Below are positions 27,130 to 35,574 of a DNA stretch of 64,000 bases, piece after piece. Origin of the DNA: Marinoscillum sp049115815 (lineage in GTDB: Bacteria; Bacteroidota; Bacteroidia; Cytophagales; Cyclobacteriaceae); NCBI GenBank assembly GCA_049115815.1, contig JAGDZO010000006.1, positions 496,001 to 560,000 on the forward strand, read 5' to 3'. The number at the start of each line of letters is the position of its first letter. The first letter of the stretch is position 1. The notes under the pieces are model-generated. The model saw only the letters and a program-made list of their open reading frames with translations, made no database searches and had not been told where the DNA came from. Position numbers and translations under genes: made by a program.

Positions 27130-28184
27130 AATACCAAAGGAACGATTACTTTCACTTCAAATTTATGATCCTTGGTAGAAGCATATTCTATGTGAGTTTT
27201 GTTACCATAGTATGCATTTAATCGGTCTCTGAGATTCGTCAAACCAATGCCTGTAGAAGACTTAATTTGCTGATTATTTGACTGTTTTGGGATATCATTA
27301 ATTACTTCAATCATTAATTCTTCTGTCGCTGAATTCCTCTTTATAGCTATCTGAAGAGTTGTTTTTCCTTCTACCAAGGACACTCCATGTTTGAACGAAT
27401 TTTCAATAAGAGGTTGAAGGATAAAACTTGGAACCATCACTTCGGTTAAGCTTTCATCCACATCCATTTTAATGGTCAATCGATCTTTGAAACGCTCTTG
27501 TTCTATCGCCAGATAATCATTGACTAACTCAAGTTCCTCTGACAATGGGTATTGTTCCTGATCATTGGCCAGTAGCACTTTCCTGAGCAGCGCACTGATT
27601 TTGATTGTAATATCCCGAGCCTTGTTATCATCTCTACCTATTAAAGATGATACAGTATGAAGCGTATTGAACAGAAAATGAGGATTGAGCTGACTTTTGA
27701 GTGACTTGACCCTCGCTTCATTTAGATTGGATTGCATCTTCGCGATTTTCATCTCCTTCTCATTCACTTTTTTGGTCTGCCGTACCCAACTAAGAATTCC
27801 AAAAAACAAGATAAAATCTACACCTCTAGCGACAAAAGACGGCCCGATAATTCTCATGAACTCAGATGTGGTCAATAATGAATAATTCCGCAGCACAAGC
27901 ATGCGTGCACCATAATAGATAATATTAGAAATGATGAAATGAACAGAAATAAGCAACAACGCAGTTAAAATCAGCTGAACTATATACTGTCGTCCACTTT
28001 TATAATTGCTCACCAAACCTTGGATGAAAGGCAACAATATCCCCCAGACCAGATAACTGCTGGCAAGAAAGACTAGATGATTGCTGGTAGCATTAAAACC
28101 ACCTTGCACCCATACCACCAGCATCAAGAATAGGAGTCCTAGGGCTATGATAAAAGGAGGGAAGGGAAGTTTACTGTAGCTCAT
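27126..28184 (-). CDS. LytS/YehU-type sensor histidine kinase
   Basis: 352 residues with about five TM segments in the first 155 residues, then a coiled linker (EKEMKIAKMQSNLNEARVKSLK) and the His_kinase domain: SQLNPHFLFNTLHTVSSLI (phosphoacceptor His), ATP-binding motifs PSFILQPLIENSFKHG and TGIGLTNLRDRLNAYYG. It pairs with the overlapping LytTR regulator. The lack of a large external domain suggests sensing within the membrane. Confidence 0.92.
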   Translation of the reverse strand: MSYSKLPFPPFIIALGLLFLMLVVWVQGGFNATSNHLVFLASSYLVWGILLPFIQGLVSNYKSGRQYIVQLILTALLLISVHFIISNIIYYGARMLVLRNYSLLTTSEFMRIIGPSFVARGVDFILFFGILSWVRQTKKVNEKEMKIAKMQSNLNEARVKSLKSQLNPHFLFNTLHTVSSLIGRDDNKARDITIKISALLRKVLLANDQEQYPLSEELELVNDYLAIEQERFKDRLTIKMDVDESLTEVMVPSFILQPLIENSFKHGVSLVEGKTTLQIAIKRNSATEELMIEVINDIPKQSNNQQIKSSTGIGLTNLRDRLNAYYGNKTHIEYASTKDHKFEVKVIVPLVL

Positions 28185-28239
28185 TATCTGGTTTCAGACA
28201 TCTAATTTAATGCTAAAGCATAAAGGAACTAGACAGTTC

Positions 28240-28276
28240 ATTGCATTCTACTGCGAATATTGTCATTCACTGCAAT
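28240..28276. promoter_or_regulatory. Candidate binding repeats for the LytS/LytTR pair
   Basis: CATTC-t-ACTGC-g-AAT (from 28244) is followed 20 bp later by CATTC-ACTGC-aAT (from 28264), flanked by ATTGCA (28240-28245) and TGCAAT (28271-28276). It sits between the divergent kinase operon and the secreted protein gene. The period near 20 bp fits LytTR sites, but the motif differs from the EPS-locus repeats. Confidence 0.4.
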
Positions 28277-28340
28277 AATCAAACATCTACCCATCTAAGG
28301 GCCGTACAACTCAGCAAATCAACATTCAAAATCTACTATT

Positions 28341-29168
28341 ATGAAAAAGTTATTAATAATCACGGCAATTATTTTCACAGGTTTTATGGCTCAAGCAGAG
28401 GGACCTGAGTATGCATCCGGCAAGACTGAGGAGATTGTTGCGAAAATGATCGATGCACATGGCGGGTATGAAAAATGGAGCAATCTAAAAACCATGCAAT
28501 TCACTACCACTATGCATAGTCCGTCTCTCGGATTTCTACGTTTCTGGATCAATGATCAAATGATTGACATGCAGTCTAGACGTACCTATCAAGATTGGCC
28601 TCTTGTAGGTTCCAAACTTGCCTACAATGGTGAAGAAATTTGGTCGATTGACTGGCGAGTAGGTAATCCTCCAAGTCATCAGAAGTCTGTATTTTTCTAT
28701 TATCTAAATCTGCCTTGGTTGACACAAGAGGACTTTGTCAATCTCAGTGAGCCTGAACTAATTAAGCATCCTGGCTTTGACAATGAAGTGCATAAGATAG
28801 TGATGAGCTATTCTGAGTCTCCTACGCCCGGTAAATCACAAAAGGATACTTACACACTGTACATTGACTCCAAGTCATATCTACTGGTAGGGTATGAATA
28901 CACTGTGGGATATGGACCAATGCTAGATGTGATGGGTATGCCTGCGGAGACAGAAGTGTTCGGTCCAATGCTTCGCAAAAACAACTATTTCGCAGATATC
29001 AATGGGCTTAAGTTTCCCCTGCTATTCACTACTCATGATGCACAATTGACCACTCAGTATGGAGATCACGCCATCTATGACCTCAAATTCAATGAGAAGT
29101 TCGATGAATCGCGTATGATCAAGCCTGACAATGCGGTGGTTGATCCAGCAATGGATGTAAGAAAATAG
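28341..29168 (+). CDS. Secreted protein, LolA-like/DUF6503-type, unknown function
   Basis: 275 residues with a signal peptide (LLIITAIIFTGFMAQAEG). The mature part begins EIVAKMIDAHGGYEKWSNLKTMQFTTTM, the opening common to Bacteroidota periplasmic proteins with a LolA/LppX-like lipid-binding half-barrel (DUF6503-like), and continues with alternating beta strands (DTYTLYIDSKSYLLVGYEY). A hydrophobic ligand is plausible but unproven. It is divergent from the LytS/LytTR operon, so that system may regulate it. A strong terminator follows. Confidence 0.65.
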   Translation: MKKLLIITAIIFTGFMAQAEGPEYASGKTEEIVAKMIDAHGGYEKWSNLKTMQFTTTMHSPSLGFLRFWINDQMIDMQSRRTYQDWPLVGSKLAYNGEEIWSIDWRVGNPPSHQKSVFFYYLNLPWLTQEDFVNLSEPELIKHPGFDNEVHKIVMSYSESPTPGKSQKDTYTLYIDSKSYLLVGYEYTVGYGPMLDVMGMPAETEVFGPMLRKNNYFADINGLKFPLLFTTHDAQLTTQYGDHAIYDLKFNEKFDESRMIKPDNAVVDPAMDVRK

Positions 29169-29178
29169 AATACATCAA

Positions 29179-29211
29179 GATAACCCTGCGCCATTAATGC
29201 GCAGGGTTATC
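29179..29211 (+). terminator. Intrinsic terminator
   Basis: Perfect 13-bp stem GATAACCCTGCGC (29179-29191) / GCGCAGGGTTATC (29199-29211) with a 7-nt loop, followed by ATTTGTTTTT. It begins 10 nt after the stop of the secreted protein gene. Confidence 0.88.
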
Positions 29212-29238
29212 ATTTGTTTTTAACCTCGCTTGACTCTT

Positions 29239-29874
29239 ATGACACGTGCTTCAATTGTTGCCGATTTATTTCTGGGACTTTTCATTTTGGCTCTACTGTT
29301 TTGGGTACGAATTCCTTACATGCCTTTAGTGATAGGTGCATCGGTGCTAATCATCTATCACGTCTCATTTAGCGATCTGAGAACATTTGGTTTTGTGAAA
29401 CCTGAAAGTATTCTAACCACCATGACTATAGCCTTGCTTATGGCCCTGGTTATTGTTCTGATAAGCTTTTTTATGTTAATTCCAGCATTGGAGTTTATCA
29501 CTGGTCAACCTCATCAAATAGGCGTCTTTAGGCAAATTGAAGGAAATCTGAAGGTGCTTATGTTTAGCATTGGTATTGGATCGCTGATAGGAGGATTTAC
29601 AGAAGAAATCATTTTCAGAGGGTTCTTTATGTCCAGAATTAGCGACTACATACCTGGCAACATTGGTAAGATCATCAGTGTAGTTTCCACCTCTATATTT
29701 TTCGGATATCTCCATGAATATCAAGGCATTACAGGTCAAATCGCTATAGCAATCATGGGAGCCATATTAGGTGGTATCTATATCATGAACAAAGGAAGGT
29801 TATGGCTCAATATCTTAGTCCATGGTTTCGTAAATACCATTAGCATGACAATGGTCTACTTTGGTATCCTGTGA
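29239..29874 (+). CDS. CPBP-family intramembrane metalloprotease
   Basis: 211 residues from the ATG at 29239 (the frame is open from a TTG at 29230). Six to seven TM segments. The three Abi/CPBP motifs are present: GGFTEEIIFRGFFMSRI (EExxxR), FFGYLHEYQG (FxxxH) and ILVHGFVNT (HxxxN). Family members include type II CAAX prenyl proteases, bacteriocin self-immunity proteins and regulators of signalling. Target unknown. It sits between a terminator and the H-NOX operon and looks monocistronic. Confidence 0.88.
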   Translation: MTRASIVADLFLGLFILALLFWVRIPYMPLVIGASVLIIYHVSFSDLRTFGFVKPESILTTMTIALLMALVIVLISFFMLIPALEFITGQPHQIGVFRQIEGNLKVLMFSIGIGSLIGGFTEEIIFRGFFMSRISDYIPGNIGKIISVVSTSIFFGYLHEYQGITGQIAIAIMGAILGGIYIMNKGRLWLNILVHGFVNTISMTMVYFGIL

Positions 29875-29897
29875 GAAAACAAATCATCCCAAATTTT

Positions 29898-29931
29898 CTG
29901 AAAATCGAAGGAATAATACCGAAAATCGAAA
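29898..29931. promoter_or_regulatory. EPS-regulon direct repeat pair, H-NOX operon site
   Basis: Plus strand: CTGAAAATCGAAG at 29898-29910 and CCGAAAATCGAAA at 29919-29931, starts 21 bp apart. The reverse complements (CTTCGATTTTCAG, TTTCGATTTTCGG) match the repeats before all five EPS units in the same orientation relative to the gene. The gap to the -7 box at 29960 is 28 nt. Confidence 0.82.
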
Positions 29932-29959
29932 AACTAATACATCTCACCTAAAGATGAAT

Positions 29960-29967
29960 TAGCTTTC
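29960..29967 (+). promoter_or_regulatory. -7 box of the H-NOX operon
   Basis: TAGCTTTC, one mismatch to TAnnTTTG, 28 nt after the repeat pair and 8 nt before the ATG. No TTG is present at -33, which fits an activator-dependent promoter. Confidence 0.55.
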
Positions 29968-29975
29968 TCTTTCAA

Positions 29976-30518
29976 ATGAAAGGAGTAGTGTTTACAGAGT
30001 ATCTAGAATTTGTTGAGAACAGTTTCGGATACGACATGGTTGATGAGTTGATGAACTCTTGTGAGTTAGAATCAGGAGGAATCTATACCGCCGTAGGTTC
30101 CTACGAATTCACAGAACTTGTCCAATTGTTGATTAAGACTTGTGAATTATCTAAGAAGGATCCGGACTTCTTACTGCGTAAATTTGGATGGCACTTATTC
30201 GACTATTTCACAAAAGGCTACCCTCAATTTTTTGCTACCGCCAGTACATCCTTTGATGTTTTATCCGCTTTGGACAGTACCATTCATCCTGAGGTATTGA
30301 AGCTATATCCCGATGCAGAATTGCCTAAGTTTGATATAGAAAAAAAGGGAGGTGATACGTTAGTGATGGTCTATAAGTCTTCAAGGAAGATGAGTGATTT
30401 TGCGGAAGGACTCATTGAAGCTTGTATGCATCACTTCGAAGAGAAAGGGACAATTCAAACAGAGAAACTTGATGCCAATGGGGAAACCGTCAGATTCATC
30501 ATCAACAAAGGATCTTGA
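29976..30518 (+). CDS. H-NOX (haem nitric oxide/oxygen binding) sensor protein
   Basis: 180 residues matching the HNOB/H-NOX domain over its full length: MKGVVFTEYLEFVENSFGYD, FGWHLFDYFTKGYPQFF, the proximal haem ligand His104 (STIHPEVLKLYPDAELP), and the haem-propionate motif YxSxR as Y133-K-S135-S-R137. Aligned on YxSxR, the position of the O2-stabilising distal Tyr140 of Thermoanaerobacter H-NOX is Phe142, so NO selectivity without O2 binding is predicted. First gene of an operon with a hybrid kinase (46-bp overlap) and a LytTR regulator. H-NOX proteins commonly regulate a neighbouring kinase. Confidence 0.93.
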   Translation: MKGVVFTEYLEFVENSFGYDMVDELMNSCELESGGIYTAVGSYEFTELVQLLIKTCELSKKDPDFLLRKFGWHLFDYFTKGYPQFFATASTSFDVLSALDSTIHPEVLKLYPDAELPKFDIEKKGGDTLVMVYKSSRKMSDFAEGLIEACMHHFEEKGTIQTEKLDANGETVRFIINKGS

Positions 30519-33495
30519 GGATCAAATTGCTCAACTTGAAAGACGGGTTATAAGAGAGCGTAATGCTAGAAAACAAGCCGAAGCATTACTGGAATCAAAA
30601 TCCCTGGAACTTTATAATTCGAATAAATCACTTGAGCTTTCGAATCTCGAATTAGAGAAACAGCTAGCGAGAAACGAAGAATTCTTAAAGTCTTTCAACG
30701 ATTTCTCGAGTTACCTAGTAGGTAAAAACAACCTCACAGAAATTGCAACGATTGTTTCGGAAAAGCTTATTTCAAAGTACGATCTTGAGCATTGCGTAAT
30801 CTATTTGGTCTCAGAAGATTACTGCGAACAAGTTTCTGCCTATGATGCCAACAAAAAGAGTCAAATCGAATTAGACGACCCGATTAAAATAGAAGTTGGG
30901 ACAGGCATCATTGGTACTGTAGCTCAGACGGGTCAATCCATACTCATCAATGATACCACCAAAGATGATCGCTATATAGCGCCCATGGTAGCAGGTTTGT
31001 CCGAATTGACAGTCCCTATTATATACGAGGGTACTGTAATAGGAATTATTGATTCAGAACATAGCCAGAAAGATTTTTTTGATGAGAGTCATCTTAAAAC
31101 GATCAGTACAATATCAAGCCTTATTTCTGTATTATTCAAAAATTCAATTACTGAGAAGAAAAACATCAATCTTCAATACAATTTTGAAAAGCGAACGGAG
31201 ACCTTAAATAGTCTGGTTCATAATCTTCACTCAGGCTTACTACTTAATGATGAGAATGGTAAGATCATATTGATCAATGAAGTTTTTCGTGAGATTTTCA
31301 ATTTCAGTATACCAATGGATGAGATCATGGGTGCTGACCAACGCGACTCAGCAAATCTTGTCAAATACCTATTTAGCGACCCTGATGAGTTCATAGAAAT
31401 TATAGACTACTGCAGGGAAAACAATACCGAAGTGACCAATAAGGAGTTGTCAATGAAGAATGGGACTATTCTTGATTGCGATTTTATACCTATCTACTCC
31501 CAAAACGAATTCATCGGCCAACTATGGCAAGTGACAGACGTCACCGAATCGAGGATTGCGAGTAAGAATCTTCAGGCATCTGAAGAAAAATATAGAGGTA
31601 TCATTGAAAATATGGAATTGGGGCTACTTGAAGTTGATACCAATCATATCATACTCAAGGCTTATGACCGATTTTGTCAAATGACGGGATATACGCAAGA
31701 GGAACTCATCGGTCAAAATGCGCGAGAAATATTTCTTCCGGAGAACCACTCAGAAATCATGGATGAACAGGATGATATGAGGAGTCAAGGAGAGCAGAGT
31801 ATTTATGAAGTTCAATTGAGAAGAAAAAATGGTGAATTGATTTGGGTACTCATAAGTGGTGCACCATTTTATAATATGGACGGTGAAATAGGCGGGACTA
31901 TTGGCATTCATTATAACATTACCGAAAGAAAAAAACTGGAAGAGGATCTGAGATTTTCCAAACTCCAAACAGAAAAAGCAATTGAAACTGAAAAGCAATT
32001 TTTGGCCAATATGAGTCATGAAATTAGAAACCCTCTCAATGCCATTATTGGAATTACGAACTTGCTTTATGATACCAAACCAAGCCAAAAACAACTTGAA
32101 CACCTGAATAAAATAAAATACTCTTCAGATATTCTATTGGGATTGATCTCAGGTATACTGGATATCTCCAAAATTGATAGTGGAAAAATCGAACTACATG
32201 AAAAAGAGGTAGACGTATATGAGGTGGTCAATGGTCTCATTCAAATAGCGGGTTTCAACGATCACAATCGAAAAATTGATTATATCAATAACCTTTCCTT
32301 TGAGGGAGAGTTCGCGGTAAAAGCTGATCCTACAATACTGAATCAAATCTTCTTAAACCTGCTCAACAATGCAACTAAGTTTACCGAATCTGGAAGCATC
32401 AAGGTTGAAGGTTCGATTGTAAGTCGACATGAAGATTATAATGTTTTTGAGTTTTGTGTCAGTGATACTGGAATAGGCATACCACAGGATAAACTTAAGA
32501 CTGTATTCGACAAATTTCAACAAGCAGATAACGAAACCAAGTTAAAATACGGAGGTACTGGCCTTGGGCTTAATATTGTCAAACAACTCGTCAATAGATA
32601 TGGTGGCGATATATGGGCCGAAAGTAAGATGGGAGAGGGCACCAACATATATTTCAGTCTTAAGCTTCGACATAGCTCTGAAGGAATGGCGAAATCTGAT
32701 GAATCTAAATACGAACTGAAAGATTTCGGTAAAATATTGGTGGTTGAAGATAACGACATGAATCAATACTATCTATCAGGCATTCTGAACAAATGGCAGA
32801 TTCAACATGATACTGCTGACGATGGATTTCAAGCACTGGAAGCATTAGAAGAAAACAGTTATCGCTTGATATTGATGGATATCAGAATGCCTGGTATGAA
32901 TGGCTATGAGACTACCATCAAGCTACGCGCCATGAAACATAATGTTAACAGTAATATTCCGGTCATTGCCTTGACTGCTTCAGCGCTGGTTGATGAGCGA
33001 GAAAAAGCCCTTCAGGCTGGTATGAATTACCACCTTACAAAGCCATACACAGAAGATGACTTAGGCAAAGCGCTAATGAAATTTGGAGTGATCAAGGAAG
33101 TTGCTTCAGACACTGAAAAAGAATATTCCTTTTCCGAAGAATTGGACGTGAAGTATTTGGAAGAATGCTATCAGAATGATCTGGAAAGAGCTAGTATCAT
33201 GTTTGGTATTTTTGACAGAACGATTGATTCAGAGATGACAAGACTCAAATCAAATATGGAAATCAATGATTGGAATGGCGTATCAGCGGTTGCCCATAAG
33301 ATCAAGCCAAATTTTGCCATGGTAGGCCTCACAAGTCTTTTTAAAACAATGGAAAAATATGAATCATCAAAAAAATATATTGAAGTTCAGGAGGATATAA
33401 AGCAAAATTTCTCAAAATTGGAATCAGAGCTTTTTGAAGGGAAATTGCTCGTTAAAAAAGAAATAGAAAAAATGAATCAATACCTGAAGGCATGA
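30472..33495 (+). CDS. Hybrid sensor histidine kinase (GAF-PAS-PAS-HisKA-HATPase-REC-HPt), H-NOX partner
   Basis: About 1007 residues from the ATG at 30472 (30478 also possible); a farther in-frame ATG at 30394 lies deeper inside the H-NOX gene and adds atypical basic sequence. Order: coiled coil (LEDQIAQLERRVIRERNARK), GAF (GTGIIGTVAQTGQSILIND), two PAS domains (the second EEKYRGIIENMELGLLEVD), HisKA (FLANMSHEIRNPLNAIIG), HATPase (TGIGIPQDKLKTVFDKFQQ, GGTGLGLNIVKQL), receiver (ILVVEDNDMNQYY, Asp in LILMDIRMPGMNG) and HPt (VAHKIKPNFAMVG). No TM, so cytoplasmic, as expected for a kinase taking input from H-NOX. The HPt completes a phosphorelay to the next gene product. Confidence 0.93.
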   Translation: MPMGKPSDSSSTKDLEDQIAQLERRVIRERNARKQAEALLESKSLELYNSNKSLELSNLELEKQLARNEEFLKSFNDFSSYLVGKNNLTEIATIVSEKLISKYDLEHCVIYLVSEDYCEQVSAYDANKKSQIELDDPIKIEVGTGIIGTVAQTGQSILINDTTKDDRYIAPMVAGLSELTVPIIYEGTVIGIIDSEHSQKDFFDESHLKTISTISSLISVLFKNSITEKKNINLQYNFEKRTETLNSLVHNLHSGLLLNDENGKIILINEVFREIFNFSIPMDEIMGADQRDSANLVKYLFSDPDEFIEIIDYCRENNTEVTNKELSMKNGTILDCDFIPIYSQNEFIGQLWQVTDVTESRIASKNLQASEEKYRGIIENMELGLLEVDTNHIILKAYDRFCQMTGYTQEELIGQNAREIFLPENHSEIMDEQDDMRSQGEQSIYEVQLRRKNGELIWVLISGAPFYNMDGEIGGTIGIHYNITERKKLEEDLRFSKLQTEKAIETEKQFLANMSHEIRNPLNAIIGITNLLYDTKPSQKQLEHLNKIKYSSDILLGLISGILDISKIDSGKIELHEKEVDVYEVVNGLIQIAGFNDHNRKIDYINNLSFEGEFAVKADPTILNQIFLNLLNNATKFTESGSIKVEGSIVSRHEDYNVFEFCVSDTGIGIPQDKLKTVFDKFQQADNETKLKYGGTGLGLNIVKQLVNRYGGDIWAESKMGEGTNIYFSLKLRHSSEGMAKSDESKYELKDFGKILVVEDNDMNQYYLSGILNKWQIQHDTADDGFQALEALEENSYRLILMDIRMPGMNGYETTIKLRAMKHNVNSNIPVIALTASALVDEREKALQAGMNYHLTKPYTEDDLGKALMKFGVIKEVASDTEKEYSFSEELDVKYLEECYQNDLERASIMFGIFDRTIDSEMTRLKSNMEINDWNGVSAVAHKIKPNFAMVGLTSLFKTMEKYESSKKYIEVQEDIKQNFSKLESELFEGKLLVKKEIEKMNQYLKA

Positions 33496-34178
33496 GATGT
33501 ATTATAGTTGATGATGACGAAATGGCACGCGTATCTCTTGAAATGCTGTGTGACAAAATAGAAGATATTTCCGTACTAGCTACTTTTGACAATGGTATTG
33601 ATGCTCTTAATTGGCTAAAGAAAGAAGATGTTGATCTCATCTTGCTGGATATTGAAATGCCGGATCTATCGGGTATGGAATTGGTGAAAAGTGTCGATGA
33701 TTTACCTCAGATTATTTTCACAACGAGTCATGCCGAGTATGCTATGGAGGCGTTTGAACATCAAGTAACAGACTTCTTGCCTAAACCCATACAACTTGGC
33801 AGATTGATCAAAGGGATAGATAGAGCCAAAGAACTTAATGACAATGTGAAACCGCAGGTAGAACAGAGTCAGCTGTTCGTAAGGGTAGATGGCAAGTTTG
33901 TAAGAATTGAATTGGCTGACATTTTGTATATCGAATCATTAGGTGACTATGTGCGTTTCTTTGCTGAGAATGGCAAGACTTATATTGTCCACTCTACTAT
34001 AAAAAACATTGATAAAAAAATCACCAATGACCATTTTTTGAAAGTTCATCGTTCATACGTTATTAACCTTTCGAAGGTGGTGGATATCGAAGAGTCTAAT
34101 TTATTGATCAAAGACAAAGTAATTCCTGTTAGCAGGTCTCACAAACCAATACTCTTAAATAAGATCAAATCTTACTAG
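33492..34178 (+). CDS. LytTR response regulator of the H-NOX phosphorelay; candidate EPS-regulon activator
   Basis: 228 residues: receiver (MRCIIVDDDEMARVSLEMLC; Asp in DLILLDIEMPDLSG; Lys in DFLPKPIQLGRL) and LytTR domain (DILYIESLGDYVRFFAENGK, HFLKVHRSYVINLSKVVDI). It overlaps the kinase gene by 4 bp and runs 14 bp into the convergent polymerase gene. LytTR domains bind two direct repeats about two helical turns apart, the layout found before its own operon and before each of the five EPS units, so it is the best candidate for binding them. Confidence 0.93.
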   Translation: MRCIIVDDDEMARVSLEMLCDKIEDISVLATFDNGIDALNWLKKEDVDLILLDIEMPDLSGMELVKSVDDLPQIIFTTSHAEYAMEAFEHQVTDFLPKPIQLGRLIKGIDRAKELNDNVKPQVEQSQLFVRVDGKFVRIELADILYIESLGDYVRFFAENGKTYIVHSTIKNIDKKITNDHFLKVHRSYVINLSKVVDIEESNLLIKDKVIPVSRSHKPILLNKIKSY

Positions 34179-35574
34179 ATATCTTACCTTTTACCCCGAG
34201 ATAGACAAACCCCAAGCTAGCAAATGTTAATGCACCTGTAGGGAATTGTGTAATCAATCCATTAGTATAGCTGGCCGCACAAAGCCCTACAAATCCACAG
34301 TAAAAAGCCAACAGAATTTGTCGCTTCCTTCCATTTTTCATTCTCCAGAGAAGGCGTCCTAAATATAGGATAATAATGATCAGGGAGGCTATGTACAAAT
34401 ACAGCCCAATGATTCCGGTTTCCATCCAAATCCTGGTGTAATGGCCATCTGTACCTATCTCAGCTAGAAAAGTCCCCGGAGTAAAGCGGTTACCCCAAAA
34501 ACCAGCACTACCTATTCCTCCGCCAATTGGCTTGTCGGATAAATAATTACTCAGTGTTTTTACCCGGTCTTGACGGACTTTCAGAGAAGGATCATCAAAA
34601 TCCAAAGCTGTACGCATCCGGTTTATTTGATAGTTTGACTGACCTATTGAAGTGTATTTTAGGAAAACAAAGCAACCAATTGCTACCATCAATCCCAGAA
34701 CAATAATTCGGAAATTCTTAGTCATGATCAAGTAAGTAAATCCGCCAATTGCTAATACTGCTAAAACACCTCTAGTTCCAGAAATCAACATTCCATAAAG
34801 TGCTAAAGCTGCTACTATGAGACTTACAATCTGCATTTTCCGGCCTTGATTGTATAAGCCAATAATGCCAAAAACCAGAGCAGTATGAGCTTGATTTGCA
34901 CCGAATTGTGCTGAGTCGCTGAAATAGGAGAACACCCTGAGTTTACCAAATAAAATATGTGTGCTTGCTGCTCCGTTATTGAGCCAAATTTGCTCGGTCA
35001 AGCTTACGCCCAGCAACAATTGCTTAATACCCCAGAATGTTCCGAAGACTGAAAAAACTGCCCATATTAACAAAAAATTAAAGAGTTGTTTCTCTCCGTT
35101 GATCGTATGCAGTACTAGAATGACAAACAAAATAGGATAGAATGAGAGCCCTCTATTGGCATAGACCCAAGCCGCCGTACTCGATGCTTGAGGATTAAAT
35201 ATCATAGCGATAGAAAAAAACAACCACATAGCTAAGGCTCCAACCAGAGTATTGTTACGCTGATGGTTTTCGGACTTATAACCTTTATGAAAAATCAAGG
35301 CAATTACCAATAGCAGAAGTAATGCATCAACCGTCAATCCGAAGGGAATACCCGGTATGTATCTACTTAACATCGATATAAGAAAAGCAACAACTAGAAC
35401 CGTATAAAGTATCAACTCTGGTTTTCTAAAACTGATAATCAGGAAGTAGCAAATAGGAGGAATAGTCAGCAATGCAAGACTCCCTATCAGCCCCACTGAA
35501 GCCATCAATAGAGAAATCAACAGGATCAAAATACCCATGCCAACTACCCTCATATTTATTACTGCACTAGGCAT
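34165..35574 (-). CDS. Wzy-like polysaccharide polymerase / O-antigen ligase-family protein
   Basis: 469 residues with about ten to twelve TM segments. The long loop with FSYFSDSAQFGANQ and, later, RQDRVKTLSNYLSDKPIGGGIGSAGFWG and TDGHYTRIWMETGIIGLYLY is the Wzy_C/O-antigen ligase pattern. It joins repeat units into long chains, or ligates chains, at the periplasmic face. Last gene of the acyltransferase unit, overlapping it by 8 bp, and converging 14 bp into the LytTR regulator gene. Confidence 0.85.
   Translation of the reverse strand: MPSAVINMRVVGMGILILLISLLMASVGLIGSLALLTIPPICYFLIISFRKPELILYTVLVVAFLISMLSRYIPGIPFGLTVDALLLLLVIALIFHKGYKSENHQRNNTLVGALAMWLFFSIAMIFNPQASSTAAWVYANRGLSFYPILFVILVLHTINGEKQLFNFLLIWAVFSVFGTFWGIKQLLLGVSLTEQIWLNNGAASTHILFGKLRVFSYFSDSAQFGANQAHTALVFGIIGLYNQGRKMQIVSLIVAALALYGMLISGTRGVLAVLAIGGFTYLIMTKNFRIIVLGLMVAIGCFVFLKYTSIGQSNYQINRMRTALDFDDPSLKVRQDRVKTLSNYLSDKPIGGGIGSAGFWGNRFTPGTFLAEIGTDGHYTRIWMETGIIGLYLYIASLIIIILYLGRLLWRMKNGRKRQILLAFYCGFVGLCAASYTNGLITQFPTGALTFASLGFVYLGVKGKISSKI

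Noticed and set aside
30394..30471. Upstream extension of the hybrid kinase start to the ATG at 30394
   Set aside because: It would overlap the H-NOX gene by 125 bp and encode a basic stretch unlike the rest; ATG 30472 or 30478 precedes the coiled coil directly.
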